Assembly: GCF_965638725.1 (NCBI RefSeq)
Contig: NC_134949.1
Coordinates: 78,150,017-78,214,016, forward strand
Length of the DNA stretch: 64,000 bases
DNA from: Aptenodytes patagonicus
Lineage: Eukaryota > Chordata > Aves > Sphenisciformes > Spheniscidae
Direction: 5' to 3'
Shown here: in pieces, positions 36,501-48,436 of the stretch
How the letters are laid out: each line of letters begins with the position of its first letter
Position numbering within the stretch: position 1 is the first letter of the stretch
The notes under the pieces: generated by a model
Told to the model about the DNA's origin: nothing
The model's database searches: none
The model's input: the letters and a program-made list of their open reading frames with translations, nothing else
Translations under genes and position numbers: made by a program

Positions 36501-37888
36501 TGGATGTTCTGGATCGTACACCAGTTTGGATTCTGTGATCATTGTCCATAGGTAAATTGGGTCTGTGTGAGAGTATCTGAGAGCAAGGTGGTCTCCAATT
36601 GTTATTTCTAACGTAAATACATGCTTCTGTTTCAATTCTGAATATTCTAGATTATGTTTCAAAATATAAGCAAGGTTAGTAATTTAAGAGGGTCCCTTAA
36701 GGTCACTGGACTGTTATCCTTTGACTTCCTAGTAGAAAGTCATCTTTTCAGGATGATGTTACTACAAATAAAATGGCATGTGAATGTAATGCTTGGGCAA
36801 GGTTGCAGAATGACAGTCCAGTATAAGATCTGTTGCAAAAAGGAGCAGAGCTGTTATGGTCATGGCTATTCACCTGCTTCTGCAGTGGCCACCTCTGGAG
36901 GGTAAAGCGGTTCATTCTTTGTGACTGCTCACTGCTTGACCTCATTGTTGAAACTGTCAACAAGTGTGACAGTTTTGCTGCGATTTGATATGACAGTGGA
37001 AATTGTATTAGAATTAACAAATAGCCATCATGGCATATATGTAGTAACTTGCAGTCATAACTGATTTGGGATTCATTACACTAACCTAAATACAAAATGC
37101 TTAGCGTTTTCCATTCAGTCACTATTTAAAATGCCATTATTTACCATGGGAGTAAGATTGGGTTCATAATGTCACTTAAATATGCTGTATTGTGTATGAC
37201 TATGGAGAGCCATACTAATATTAGCGTAATAAGGACTTGTCTTCTTTTTTACACAGATTCAGAGGTGTAATACATATGTATAATACATTTCAATTGCAAG
37301 TATTTGCCCTTACTTGTTACATATTTTCAATTTATACATTTCTGCTAAAACCAAGATTACTATATTTAGCATATATCACTTTTTTGAAAGCTGTTTTTTA
37401 TGTGGCATGCCTTCTCGACAATTAAATTAATTTCCTCTGCCATATAGCCAGTCCAGCTTCCCTTATGGCAGGTGAGGGTCTTGCCATTCAACCAAAGACT
37501 GAAGCCAGCAGAGCAGCTGTAGAAGCAGCATACGAAGGAGACCGATGGTTACTGATATTTTTGACTGTTTTTTCTCTGCCTTTTCCTAATTGGCTGTTTT
37601 GCTCAAGCTCCCTCTTTGCCAGCTCTCGCAGTTGCATCACTTAGCTTAATGTGCTGTATAGCTCAAACATCCTGCATGACACTTTATTTCTTACCACCTT
37701 TTTCCTCCTCTCACCGACTCTATCATATCCTATCTTCTCTCTGCTTTTGTCTTTTGTGACGCTAATCTCACTTATTTTTTCCTTCTCCATAAAAGAAAAT
37801 GGAAGGAACATAGTGCTCTGCCATTGCACTGATCATTTCTCTGCGTTGCTGTATTATTTTTCTCCCATATGCTTTGTTGAGCTTCTGG

Positions 37889-38003
37889 AGACTGTAAGCT
37901 GTTTGGGGCAGAGACTCTCTGTTCCTGCATGGTTGTACAGTGCCTAGCATAGTTTGCTGTTGGATTTCACTTGGTCTGTGGATACTCATATAATAATAAA
38001 TGG
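37889..38003 (+). repeat. Ancient amniote SINE-tail fragment (MIR/L2-type 3' end), forward orientation
   Basis: The sequence reads ACTGTAAGCTGTTTGGGGCA GAGACTCTCTGTTCC, then GGTTGTACAGTGCCTAGCAT, and ends in an ATAATAATAAATGG tail. This is the recognisable 3' tail of an old interspersed repeat shared by amniotes. It is related in the opposite orientation to the fragment at 17668-17732. Confidence 0.7.
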
Positions 38004-41000
38004 TAATACTAGGATTATTTCAACTTTGTGGGACAGCCTTTCTTCTGGTTCTTTGGCAGTAAACAAAAAAAATTCTTACTCAGAGCTTATCTTCACTGTA
38101 TTGCTGTTCTGAGGTATATCTCAACACTTTGTCCCTAGTGTGAGTAGTTTTTGGTAAAGTTCAAGATACCTTGCCTATTGCAGTGGGGGTGGGATGGATT
38201 AAAACTCAGCTGCGGCCAGTAGTTAACAATCTAGTACCTTGAACAAGAACCAAAACAAAAAAGAATGTCAGCTTCAACACGTTTCAGTGGAAACTTCAGA
38301 TTTGGCAACACCAAAAAAATGTTCTGGTTTCACCAGGTTGATTAAGTAAGACAGAAGGGAAAAGAAAACCCAAAAATGTATAGTGGGTTCATTTCACTAC
38401 TTTGATACTTTCCTCCTAAGTATTTTTAAATTTTGATTTCTCTTTACTTTTCACCCCTGAACTGTTTGGCTTTGTTTTAGCATCTTTTGCGTCACATGAA
38501 AATTTGTAGTCCAAATAAAATTTTCAAAAGAGTTTTTCAAGCAGCCAGCAAATCAGCTGATGTACAGTGCATACAGCTTGGAGTCACAGTTCGGAGGCAG
38601 CTAGCCCTGTCACCGACCAACTATTCCTGTCACTTGGCACAGCCTGCACCGTGTTTTGCAGCGTGATAGCTTACACCTGAGCTAGCCTAGCTGCCATGGA
38701 GTACCGTGAGTGCACTCTCAGTGTAGCTCTTCTCCTGAGTCTTGCTTCTTTTATGAGTAGCCTCTTCAGCTTCAGGGAGAGCAATGATTTGAAGCATTCC
38801 TGTGTGAGAAAGGCACTAGGACTGGATGCTTTACTAATCAGTAGGATCCATTTTAGGTCTGAAGAATATCCAGAGGTGTTTGAGCTGAAACGCTCCCCCT
38901 CAGGACTGTGTGTCTGGGACTTCCCCCATACTATCTTTCCTCTCTCTTTTTCTTTGAAGGAAAGGGTTTAGTTGCCTTTGTCTCCCATTTCCTGTGGACC
39001 GTGTAGGGGGGCTGTTTGTGAACATGACTTTATGGGTAGGAGGAGTGAGTGGCCCAAACAACTACTGCGTTATTTTTTCCTTGTATCAGTCTGGAAAATA
39101 AACGGAACAAACCCAGTGACTCCCTCCCTGAACATTAATCAGATGATATGAAGGATTTCAATGGGTGCAGCTAAATGAGTGAAAAGTGGAAACAACAAAA
39201 TTAATAGGACAGTATACTTCATTTTCAAAGTTCTGTGTCTAAGAGAAAAAAACGTAGCTGTTAAGGATTTGCTTGACTAATTTTGTAATTTAACTCCAGG
39301 TCTTAATAGAAAAAGATATACTGATCTCAGAAGTAGTATCACTATAAATATTTACGTAAGCTGTGTTCTACATTCCACTTTATATATATTTGTGTGCTGG
39401 TACTTTGGCATTTCATTCACACTGAACTACAGGAATAGATTGGCCACTTTTATTTTCCTCTCTTGTGTATTGACATAGAGATCAGCAACCTTTCAACAGT
39501 TGTTAGTGTTAGATTTCTTTCTGAAATCAGACGAGAATATTGGCAACAGCAATTAATCTGCAGCTGAGAGGTGCTGCTGCACAAAAAGGGAAGACCCTGT
39601 GAACTGTCTTACAGTATTAACTTGCCTGTGTATGAAGCAGCAGCTCCCGGCTCCTGCTAAACTCAAGAGCAGGGGAGTTGCTGCCTCTGCTGCTGGCTGT
39701 TCCAGGGGTGCTGTGTGCCATTCACCTCCACCCTGAGCCGCTCTGGCATCTCTGCTGGACTTTGCCGACCCACAGACTAACACTGCTGGTGACCAACACT
39801 GATTTTGAATGCTTACATGAAAACTACTTGAACTGTCTACTGAAATAGTCCTCTGCTTAGTATTAGGCTTTGACATATTCTGATGTAATTTTGGTATTGG
39901 AGTGAACACGCGAAACCAGATGGGATGTATTCTTCCCTCAGATATGCATGAACGATCAAATCGGTCAAATTCTGTGCATTTATACACAATTTCCATTGAA
40001 ATCGGTTTGAGTAAAGTATGTGTCGCAGGCAAGTGAGGCTTGACCCAGCGGGGCTTGTGCAGATGAAGGCTAGGAAATGAGTGTGAGGCCACTTGTCACA
40101 AAAGGGTGAAGAAAGAGGACATTCTTCAGTTAAAAATTAAACCAAACTGTTTCTTAAATACATAATGTTTCAGTACTTACATAGTCGTCTTCTCAGTAAA
40201 TAATACTTTAAGAGATGCAAGAGCTTAATCAGATGACATGCCCAAATTGCAGACTGAAATGTAGAATCAAATCCCCGCAACCCTAATTTACTCCTGTTGG
40301 AATGTCCATTTTTGATCATTTTCCTACATAACCTGTATTTTTAGCTATTTTCCCTTAGAATGAGTATTACCATTTTGGGACTTGTAATTTGTCTTTTATG
40401 AATGTATACTCATGATTTTCAGTAATGTAGATTTTGAAACACTGCCAGAGATGAAGGCATATTTTTTAGAATGAGGAATCAGTTTTGTGGCTTTTAGATA
40501 TTTATTTAAAGTTTCCTTCCCTAGAGGTAATTACTTAAATAGATTAGCTACCTCTGCAGGTATTTTGGGATAAATACAGGTAATATTGAGCCAAAACAGT
40601 ATATTTTTCAGGGAAAAGATTTGGTTTTACTTAAGAAAAATGTATCCATTTAAATATTTTATCCAATATGATAATGTTCTACACATTCAGACAAGATCGT
40701 ATGTAGGATTACAATAATGCATTTAGCCTTGACAAGTGTTCAGTCTATTTGTAAATCTTAGAGTGTTGCAGTGTTTAAATCTAAAATGTAATGGATATAT
40801 TGTAAAGTGAAAGTTTAAGGTGAAAAGAAAGCAATATTACTAGGTTGTGTTTATTTTTTAAATTGAATAAATGAACAGCTATTTGTATGGATGAGAATTT
40901 GATTCAGAAAATGATACCGCTCATGAGCCAAAATAAAATTACATATTCATAAATACAATATTCAGTTACTGTAGTTTTGGGAACCTAGGTAGGGAAATGA

Positions 41001-44000
41001 GAAAAAGTAAATGAAAATCATACAATCATCATTCAGAATAAGACTAGCTAAGAAGGTTCCTGAGTGGTAACTGCTTTAAATAAATACAGAATTAGATTTC
41101 ATAGGCAAATGTGCAATTTTTGTGTTTTCTGAACTCATTCATCTATCTTTTTCTGGATGTCAGGTCAGAACTTTGGCATATAGTAGGTACAGTATATTTT
41201 TGGAGGGAACGCCACAGAAGTGGATGTTAGGGCATAGTTCCAAAAGACAAATAATTTATCTCATTTCCTTCTTGCTGTGTCTATATAATCTTCTTATGAC
41301 AGTTAAAGCTAACAAGTACGTTAGTGTTCTTTATAAATAAAGTAATGAGAAAAACATGTATAATATTTGTGTTTGAGAGCAATGGAAGAAAGCTAGTTTG
41401 AAGAAAAAAATTAATTTCAGTGAAGAATTTTGTCATACCATATTTGACAGGTCATTATAATCAGCAAAGGAGAACAATGATGTGTGTTTTAGCATGGTGA
41501 GAAATATCTTGGGGGATTTTGTTGTTTTTTTTCTAATGCAGGTTAAGGTAATTGTAATTACAGAGAAATAAGAGGTCTTATTTAAGTCACTGAATTTTTT
41601 TCACATTACAAAACAGATTGCTCAGTGCCCTGTAGATCTGCAGTTAACAAATACGTGATATATATGATGAGGCACTGAAGTATTAATTGATAGATGAGAT
41701 AGGAGATTCTAAACAGAACAGGATAGATCTTGCATTTCTTCTCATTAAAGTCAGTAGGATTTTGAGGCATACAAGTAACTCAGAATTATGCCCCCTGGTT
41801 TTGGTTATGCGGGTGGGAATAACTCTGACTTCCAGGGAAAAGATATGGTCACAGAACTGAGTATTATTTGACTGATAACGGTTAGCAAATTTAGATTCTC
41901 TGGCACAGAAAACCATCTCAGTCGTGTTTTAAAAAGACCGCTCAAAGAGCCCCCTTAATAAATCATGGGGATGGTATAACTTCTTTCAGCAGAAGCCACT
42001 GAAGAGAGCAGACTGAAAAATGGGATGCTTAAGATCTCTTTCAATTAAAGATACACCACAGGCAAAGGTTTTTCAAAATACCATAGCGGAGCATATGTGC
42101 TCTAGTTACCAGGTGAGGATTGTGAAATCCATGGTAAGAGCCATGGTAAGGAGGCGTTTGTGAAGGTTTTATTCCAATTTTTGACCTTAAGACAGCTTTA
42201 CAAACTTGCACAGCAAGGTACCTACATGTTACGCCCCGAGGAGCAGATGGAGCAGTATATGTTGCCATATCATGGTACCCACAGAATGGATCGGTGAGTG
42301 CGTTCCATTTTTTTTGCGGAGATAAATCTACGTTACAAAACTCACCCTCATTTGTGCATTTATTTGCTGCTTAAAACTGGAGATTCCTTAGCCTGTGTGG
42401 ATATGAAGTTAGAGCTGCCCTTCAGTGGTGGTCTCTGCAGCGGAGGCCCGAGGCACACAGGCGGGCCAGGGAAGCGCGCCAGGCCTGGCGCGGGTGCCAG
42501 CCCCTCTGCGCGCGCTCTGTCTGTGCTGGGGATGGAGGGCTGCAGGCTTGAAGGCTGTCACCCTGGCACGTTTCACCACCGCTAAACTGGCATTTGGAAA
42601 AGCTAATGCTCTCAAATGCCGTACTGCTGCTGTAGCTGAAGTAGGGTTAGGTTTCCCGGCAGGATTTCTAGGTCACTACGTTCATCATGAAGAACTCTGG
42701 GAAGTTTGTAAGGGTGGTAAACACCTTAAATAGCACCGCAGGCTATGAGATTGTAATTCAGTTATCCTTGAGGAGTCTGTTGGTTTTTTAATGCTGTTTA
42801 GTTCTCATTGACACAAATTGCAGGTACATAAAGCGTTTGCTTTGGGAAAAGGGGGCTTATAAGTGCATATTTCATTTCAATACATTGTGGTTTTATTTGT
42901 TTATTTTTTAAATGCAATGGTAAATGTTTCTGTCTACAACAAATCGTATTCATTTAGAAATCCTAATGATTCCATCAGTAGAAATGTGCATGATCGACCT
43001 TAAAATCTACAAGTGTCTCGATGACATTTGATTATGCTGCCTTCGCTTTAAAGTCCTCATTTGTCAAGTGAGTCCAAACCAGTCTGCTAAGGGTAGACTC
43101 GGTGGTTTTGGTTTGCCAGGACTTGCATTCTGTTTCAGAAAATGAAGAGGAGGAAGAGGAGAGTGTATCCCTTTGGAAAAGCTTCCATCTGCAGAGTGAT
43201 TTGCCTGGCTCATGCTTTCCCACAGAATAATGCCTTTTTAGGATTATTTCAGTATTCATTTCCCAATGGCAGAACTGAAGATAGCAGACTAATTCCATTG
43301 ATTGGCTTCTATCTGGAGTATCTGAAATGGGTATTTTAGACAGCAAAAAACCTTTAGCATTTTCAGCCTATTTCTCATAGTAAGTGATTGCTTTACTGAT
43401 TCCAGTATGTTTGCTTATTGCTGGTCAGTCTATAACAAGCTTTTTGGGCGGGGGGGTAAAAGAAAAATAGTAATTTGTGATAATGAAGCCAGTGACTAGT
43501 GGTTATAGGAATGTTACTATGACCATTGGGACCACTGCTGCAGAATATTCTGTAGCGCTTTTTTTGGGTTTAAATAAAGGGTCTACTTCCTTGTGTAAAG
43601 GATGACCTGACAGTTAAGAAGAGCACTGTAGTGCAGTATAGGGGAAGACCTGAACCCTTGATGAAGCTCTTGGAAGGGTTTCTGGTTAACAGCATCCAAG
43701 ATTTGCACAAGAAGCAAGCGTGTCACTATGTGGTCTATCACAAACTCTCACACGCTTCTTTAAGGTATTTTACTGCTGTTGTCTTATTGGCTTTCTCTGA
43801 AAAAATACGGCTTTGATGTTTTATAGCTGCATGAAAATGCTTTTTTTTTTGTGATACTACATTTTGTTTCTTCATTGCCTCCCCAAATCCCAGCTTGTCA
43901 GACTCTCTGAACAAAACTAACATGTTTTCTGTAGCTACCTCTTTGTCACTGATCTTGGTACTGCTGAGAGTCCCAGCATCCTCTTCTTTCTTTATGTTAT

Positions 44001-46850
44001 CTCACTGTTATTAGTGCAAAATCTGGCAACTGCCTCTCTTCAACTCTTGCTGGGGTATGCTGTAGCCATGTTGTGCTTCTTGACCTCCAGATTTTTTGTA
44101 ACTTAGCAAAGTTCATTGCTCAACAGATAACTCCTTCACAGTTTTCTCTCTTAATTTGTAACTAACTTCTTTTTTATTATCATAATCATCATCAGTATTT
44201 TATCTTGGTTTCTAATTCTTATTTCAGTGGCATCTGCTTGAGCCATGTTGTTTTCAGGTCTAGATTCTTATTTTGTGTTGCCGAAATAATTTTCAAGAAG
44301 TCTCAGTGTTATTTTTAGACTTGAGACAAAGGGTAGATGATGGAGGCAACAGTGGGGATGATGGAATGAGATACGGCGAGAGACAGTGGACATGAGAGTG
44401 AACTGAAGGATGAACATAGAATAAAGCAGAATCTGTGAGCGAAGAAGTGGGATTAAAATAAAATGTTGGCTTGAAATGGAAAAAAAGAGAAATGGGATGC
44501 ATAAATAGGCTGGAAAATTCATGTAAAAGAGGGAAATAATTATGCCAGCTAAACAAGAAGGCTCTGAGATGAAAATACCAGAAATTTCAGGCTGAAAAAG
44601 TAAAAAAATCCTAATACAAAGATTTATTTGAGGACCTCATCAAAGGACTTAAATACACGTCTGGGTTCAAGCTCCTGCCTAGTCCAGTATTTCCTCAGGA
44701 GAGATGTTGCAGTCCACATAGTTTATAGCCTGATGCAAAGCCTTCTGAAGATGGTGGAGCAGTGTCCATTGTACGCAGTGGGCTTTGGGTCAGAGCTCTG
44801 TGAACATTTGAACACATGCTGTACAAAGCAGCAGAAAAATAATGTATGGAGAACATTCCTGCCATCAGTAAGAAGATGGCTTAGCTGATTTAATAGCTTT
44901 TTCTCAGTCTGTGATTCTAACAGCCAGGTTTGTGATATTTATTTTAGTATTCATGTTCTTGCAGTCCTTTTTACATTTCTCTGTTTTTCCCTGGCAGACA
45001 TCCCGCAGCTCCATAAGTCTGGGGGAAGAGGATGGTTAGCATGTTGTTGCTGTGGGGATCTGAGTCTTAATGCTCTGTGTTGGTAATGCTGGGCATATAA
45101 TTTTAAAACTTGCATGCTATAGAAGCAGATAATTATTTCCCTGCTGCATTTTATACTCTGGTTTGGGAAAGGAAGAAATTTCAGAATATTAAAAGAAAGA
45201 AAAAGTTACGATTTGGGGGACGATTGGAAATGGAAGCAGAAAGAGGGGAGTAATGGGTGTCAGTCTGGTTATCAGTCAAGCTGGAAAGAGACAGCTTGTT
45301 CTGTCGAACACCAAGAATGTTAGTAGTCAGCCAACCACTTATGCAGGAAGAAAACCCTAGACTGAAAGGTAAGGTTCAAAGACATCTGTGTATGTTTCTG
45401 AAATGAGCTTGAATTAAGCTTGCTATTGAATTATGCCTACTGATTATGTGTGTTACATATCTGATTTTTGTTTAGCACAGGCTATTCATATGATTGCTAG
45501 TTATTTTATTTTCATTGCAGGATCTGGCTCTTTCTTTTTTTTCTCCAGTCTTGGATGCTTTTTATGTGTCCAGGGTTGATGTTGGGTGACTGTCATTTGG
45601 CAGAAGGCTTAGCAGTGCTGTGGCATATCTTTTTTTTTCCTTTTTTTTTTCTTACCTCAAGTGAAATATGTTGTCTTCCCATTTTCTACGTGTTTAGATG
45701 GTGAACTTCTTGCTGAATGTCTGTGGCTAGCATCCTCTCGAGCTAGCCTAATGGTGTGATTCATACACTCTCCCATGTGCAAGGATTGATTCCCTGCTTA
45801 AAAGAACTCTTCAGCACTAAAGGGTGTATCAGCGGTGTGCTGGCTGTGATTTGTTTCTGTTTGCAAATAAATTTTTTCTTTTGAATTAGTTTGTGTTGGT
45901 AAGTGCTATTTTCCACTTACCCAGAAAGGGGAAGCAGAGCTTAAGAGTGGATATTGGGGTACCTGCATACATCTGCTGTTTCTGCAGCAGATTTGATGTA
46001 TAACTTGAGAGAAGTCATAAAAGACAGGACCCAAAGAGGAGACTGACAGAAGGCATTTTATCAGCTGCTGTGAGCTCCTGAGAACTTACTAAGGCCAAAG
46101 GGAGATTCTAGGTCCCTAAGGCAGTGCCTTAACTCCTTTGTAACTGCAGTTCAGTTGTGTGTAAAGTGGGCGTAACCCCTGAATTATAAAACAAAAGCTG
46201 TGTTTTTCAGGTAGTTTGAAATCCTTATGTAGAGCTGTGGAATCATAAATTATTAATCTTACTGGAGAATATTTGTAGAGGTCACCAGTTCTAATAGTTT
46301 CTTTCAAACAGAAGTAGGTTCACTTAGAACAGTTTGCCCCCTATAAAATCTCTGACCTTGCCTATTCAAACTTCTTTACAAATGCATCATTTAATACAGG
46401 AAGCTCCTCAGGGAGGGTTCTTCACATCTGCCATCATAATTTCTTACTTCCTAAATGCAGCAATTTGTACTTGATTATTCTTACAAGGATCGTACCTCCC
46501 TTCCCTCCCCCTGCTCTGGCACATTCCTTTGTGCCGCTGCTTGTTCCGTAGCCTGAACGCGGCATCTGAGAGTGTTTTAAATCCAAAATTTTCTTTGTTG
46601 TTATTCTACCATTTCCTTACCATTCAATTCTAGGGGAGGGCGTGAAGGAATCTGCTCTTTTATTCTCAGACTGTTTTCCTGCGGGTTGTTAGTGACAGCA
46701 AGTTGTCATCATTTTACAGCCATTCAGCAAGTAACAAAACTGAGCTGAATCTCTCATTCCAGTTTCCTAAGGACAAAATTTCCCAAAATAAAAATACACC
46801 GCAGCTTCTTGGAGCACTTAACATCTGTAGTAGTTAAGCAAAGGACTGAA

Positions 46851-46938
46851 GCCCAGATTTTTAAAGATGCTTAGGTGTTTGACTGCCACTAGAACTGAAT
46901 TGGACCGAAGTACCTGTAAATAGCTTTAAAAATTTGAG
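46851..46938. repeat. Degenerate foldback repeat
   Basis: The left end GCCCAGATTTTTAAAGATGC TTAGGTG and the right end ACCTGTAAATAGCTTTAAAAATTTG are imperfect reverse complements around a short centre. It resembles a palindromic repeat, known to me from reptile genomes, with CAGATTTTCAAAGGTATTTA at its ends. This copy looks strongly diverged and has no coding capacity. Confidence 0.5.
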
Positions 46939-48284
46939 TGACTATGAAGACCTCCTTCATCCATCACTCTTGGCAGTGGTCCCTTCAGAATGGAAGTAAG
47001 GCACATCAGCAAGGTCACATAAAATACTTCTAGTCCTGCTTTCCAGAAACTGCACGTATGAAGTGAATTGCTGCATTCTGGCATGGCTTTTCATGAAATA
47101 CATCTTCTGAAGCAGATTACTTATATTCCCTAGAAGAAAAGAGCCCTCGCTTGCATGAAAGTAAATATTTAAGACAGACAACTTTTAAAAAGGATGCAGA
47201 ATTATACTGTAAAAATACCCACCTTTATAGCTTATAATCCATTTTTTATTAAAACTGGGAAATAAAAGTAAAATTCACATTTAAATTACTTTCTGCTGTT
47301 TCTAGGGGATACTCTTTGCATTCCAGTTGGTTTCACTTTGCTGTTCTTCTACCCATTTTCAGTGCTGCTGTTCTAGACTTGCATAACCTTCAGGGAAAAA
47401 TTTATTTCCAAACATAAAACCTGTATGGATTTTACTTTTTTAATATTTAATAACATTTAACTGTGTGTTAGCCTTTCAATCACTTTCTTTTCCAGTGAAT
47501 CCAGAACGTTGGGCTAGTGCTGACTGAGAAGAGAATGTGTTTGAAGGGGGGAGCCCTTCATATCTGTGTCAGGAGTTCCTTCAGTGATACTATAAAACCA
47601 GGAGCAAGTGCACAGAAGGCCGTTTGCTCTTTTCCTTGGGATGTAAAGAACAACCACTTGCAATGCTTCCCTGTAATAAATGGCACAGACTTTCTGAAGA
47701 ATTGGTTAAACTGATTCTTGTTTAATTAACCCACATTTTGGTTGTGCCCAACCGTTTATTCAATTTCAGGTTTGGTGGGGTTTTTTTGAAGGAGGATGGG
47801 GAATAAACATTCAGCAATGCAATAAAAAAAGAGGGGAAAGTAAATGATTATGTTGAAGAAACACTATTATGTGACACGCCATTCTGAAGAATAACTGCCT
47901 TGTCTTTTAGATTTGTATTAAATGTCTGAAATACTTGAGCAAGTTGCCCCTGTGTTCTTTAGCAAGTTTACTTCCACTCCCTGCTTTCCACCCCCAACTA
48001 AAGTACGTTCATCAAATTGCTGAGTTGGAAAGGTTTGTGATGAGTTTTTTGAGCTGTGTGTCTTTGTCCCTCCATATCCCCCCTTCATCTTCATCTCATA
48101 TTAAATAAAGCAAATTCCAAACAGATTAACTGTCAAACAGTTATGCTCCATCTCTTCAATCTGCTTTTAGGTTTTTCAAAGGGGAATGTGCTGATTAGTT
48201 AAGGAGATGTCATGGTCTTCTTCCATCGATGTAGGAAGATAGCAGATATGATCGCCTGAAAAAGCCGAACTACATAGTGCAAGC

Positions 48285-48436
48285 ATGGCTTTCGCCCAGT
48301 CGCACATTATGGCAGCTAGAAGGCATCAGCACAGTAGACTCATAATTGAAGTGGATGAATACAGCTCCAACCCCACACAGGCTTTCACGTTCTACAACAT
48401 TAACCAGGGACGTTTTCAGCCCCCACATGTGCAAAT
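48285..48436 (+). CDS. MPPED1: MPPED1 first coding exon (residues 1-50 plus two bases of codon 51)
   Basis: This exon encodes the non-catalytic N-terminus of metallophosphoesterase domain-containing protein 1. It starts MAFAQSHIMAARR and continues through the family segments IEVDEYSSNPTQAF and FQPPHVQ. The close match to remembered vertebrate MPPED1, rather than MPPED2, identifies the gene. The ATG has a strong context (A at -3, G at +4). An in-frame TGA at 48249-48251 lies just upstream, so the longer N-terminus I recall for human MPPED1 is not available in this exon. The exon ends at CAAAT before a consensus GTAAGT donor at 48437. The last two bases begin the Met codon completed by the next exon. 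Residues 4 (Ala) and 8 (Ile) differ from the Ser and Val I recall in human. The upstream exon boundary is probably after the AG at 48233-48234, making about 50 bases of 5' untranslated sequence; an AG at 48244-48245 is the alternative. From the family I infer metal-dependent phosphodiesterase activity; this exon shows no catalytic residue. Confidence 0.95.

Larger units (their letters stand above)
34441..48234. other. AT-rich noncoding sequence, probably the first MPPED1 intron
   Basis: If transcription starts in the island ending near 34.44 kb, this whole stretch is intron up to the acceptor near 48234. It contains an ancient SINE tail at 37.9 kb, a degenerate foldback repeat at 46.85 kb and a short GC-rich patch at about 42420-42580. 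The 179-codon minus-strand frame at 39553-40092 has no recognised domain and begins with a non-ATG start. No other exon was recognised. Confidence 0.5.
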
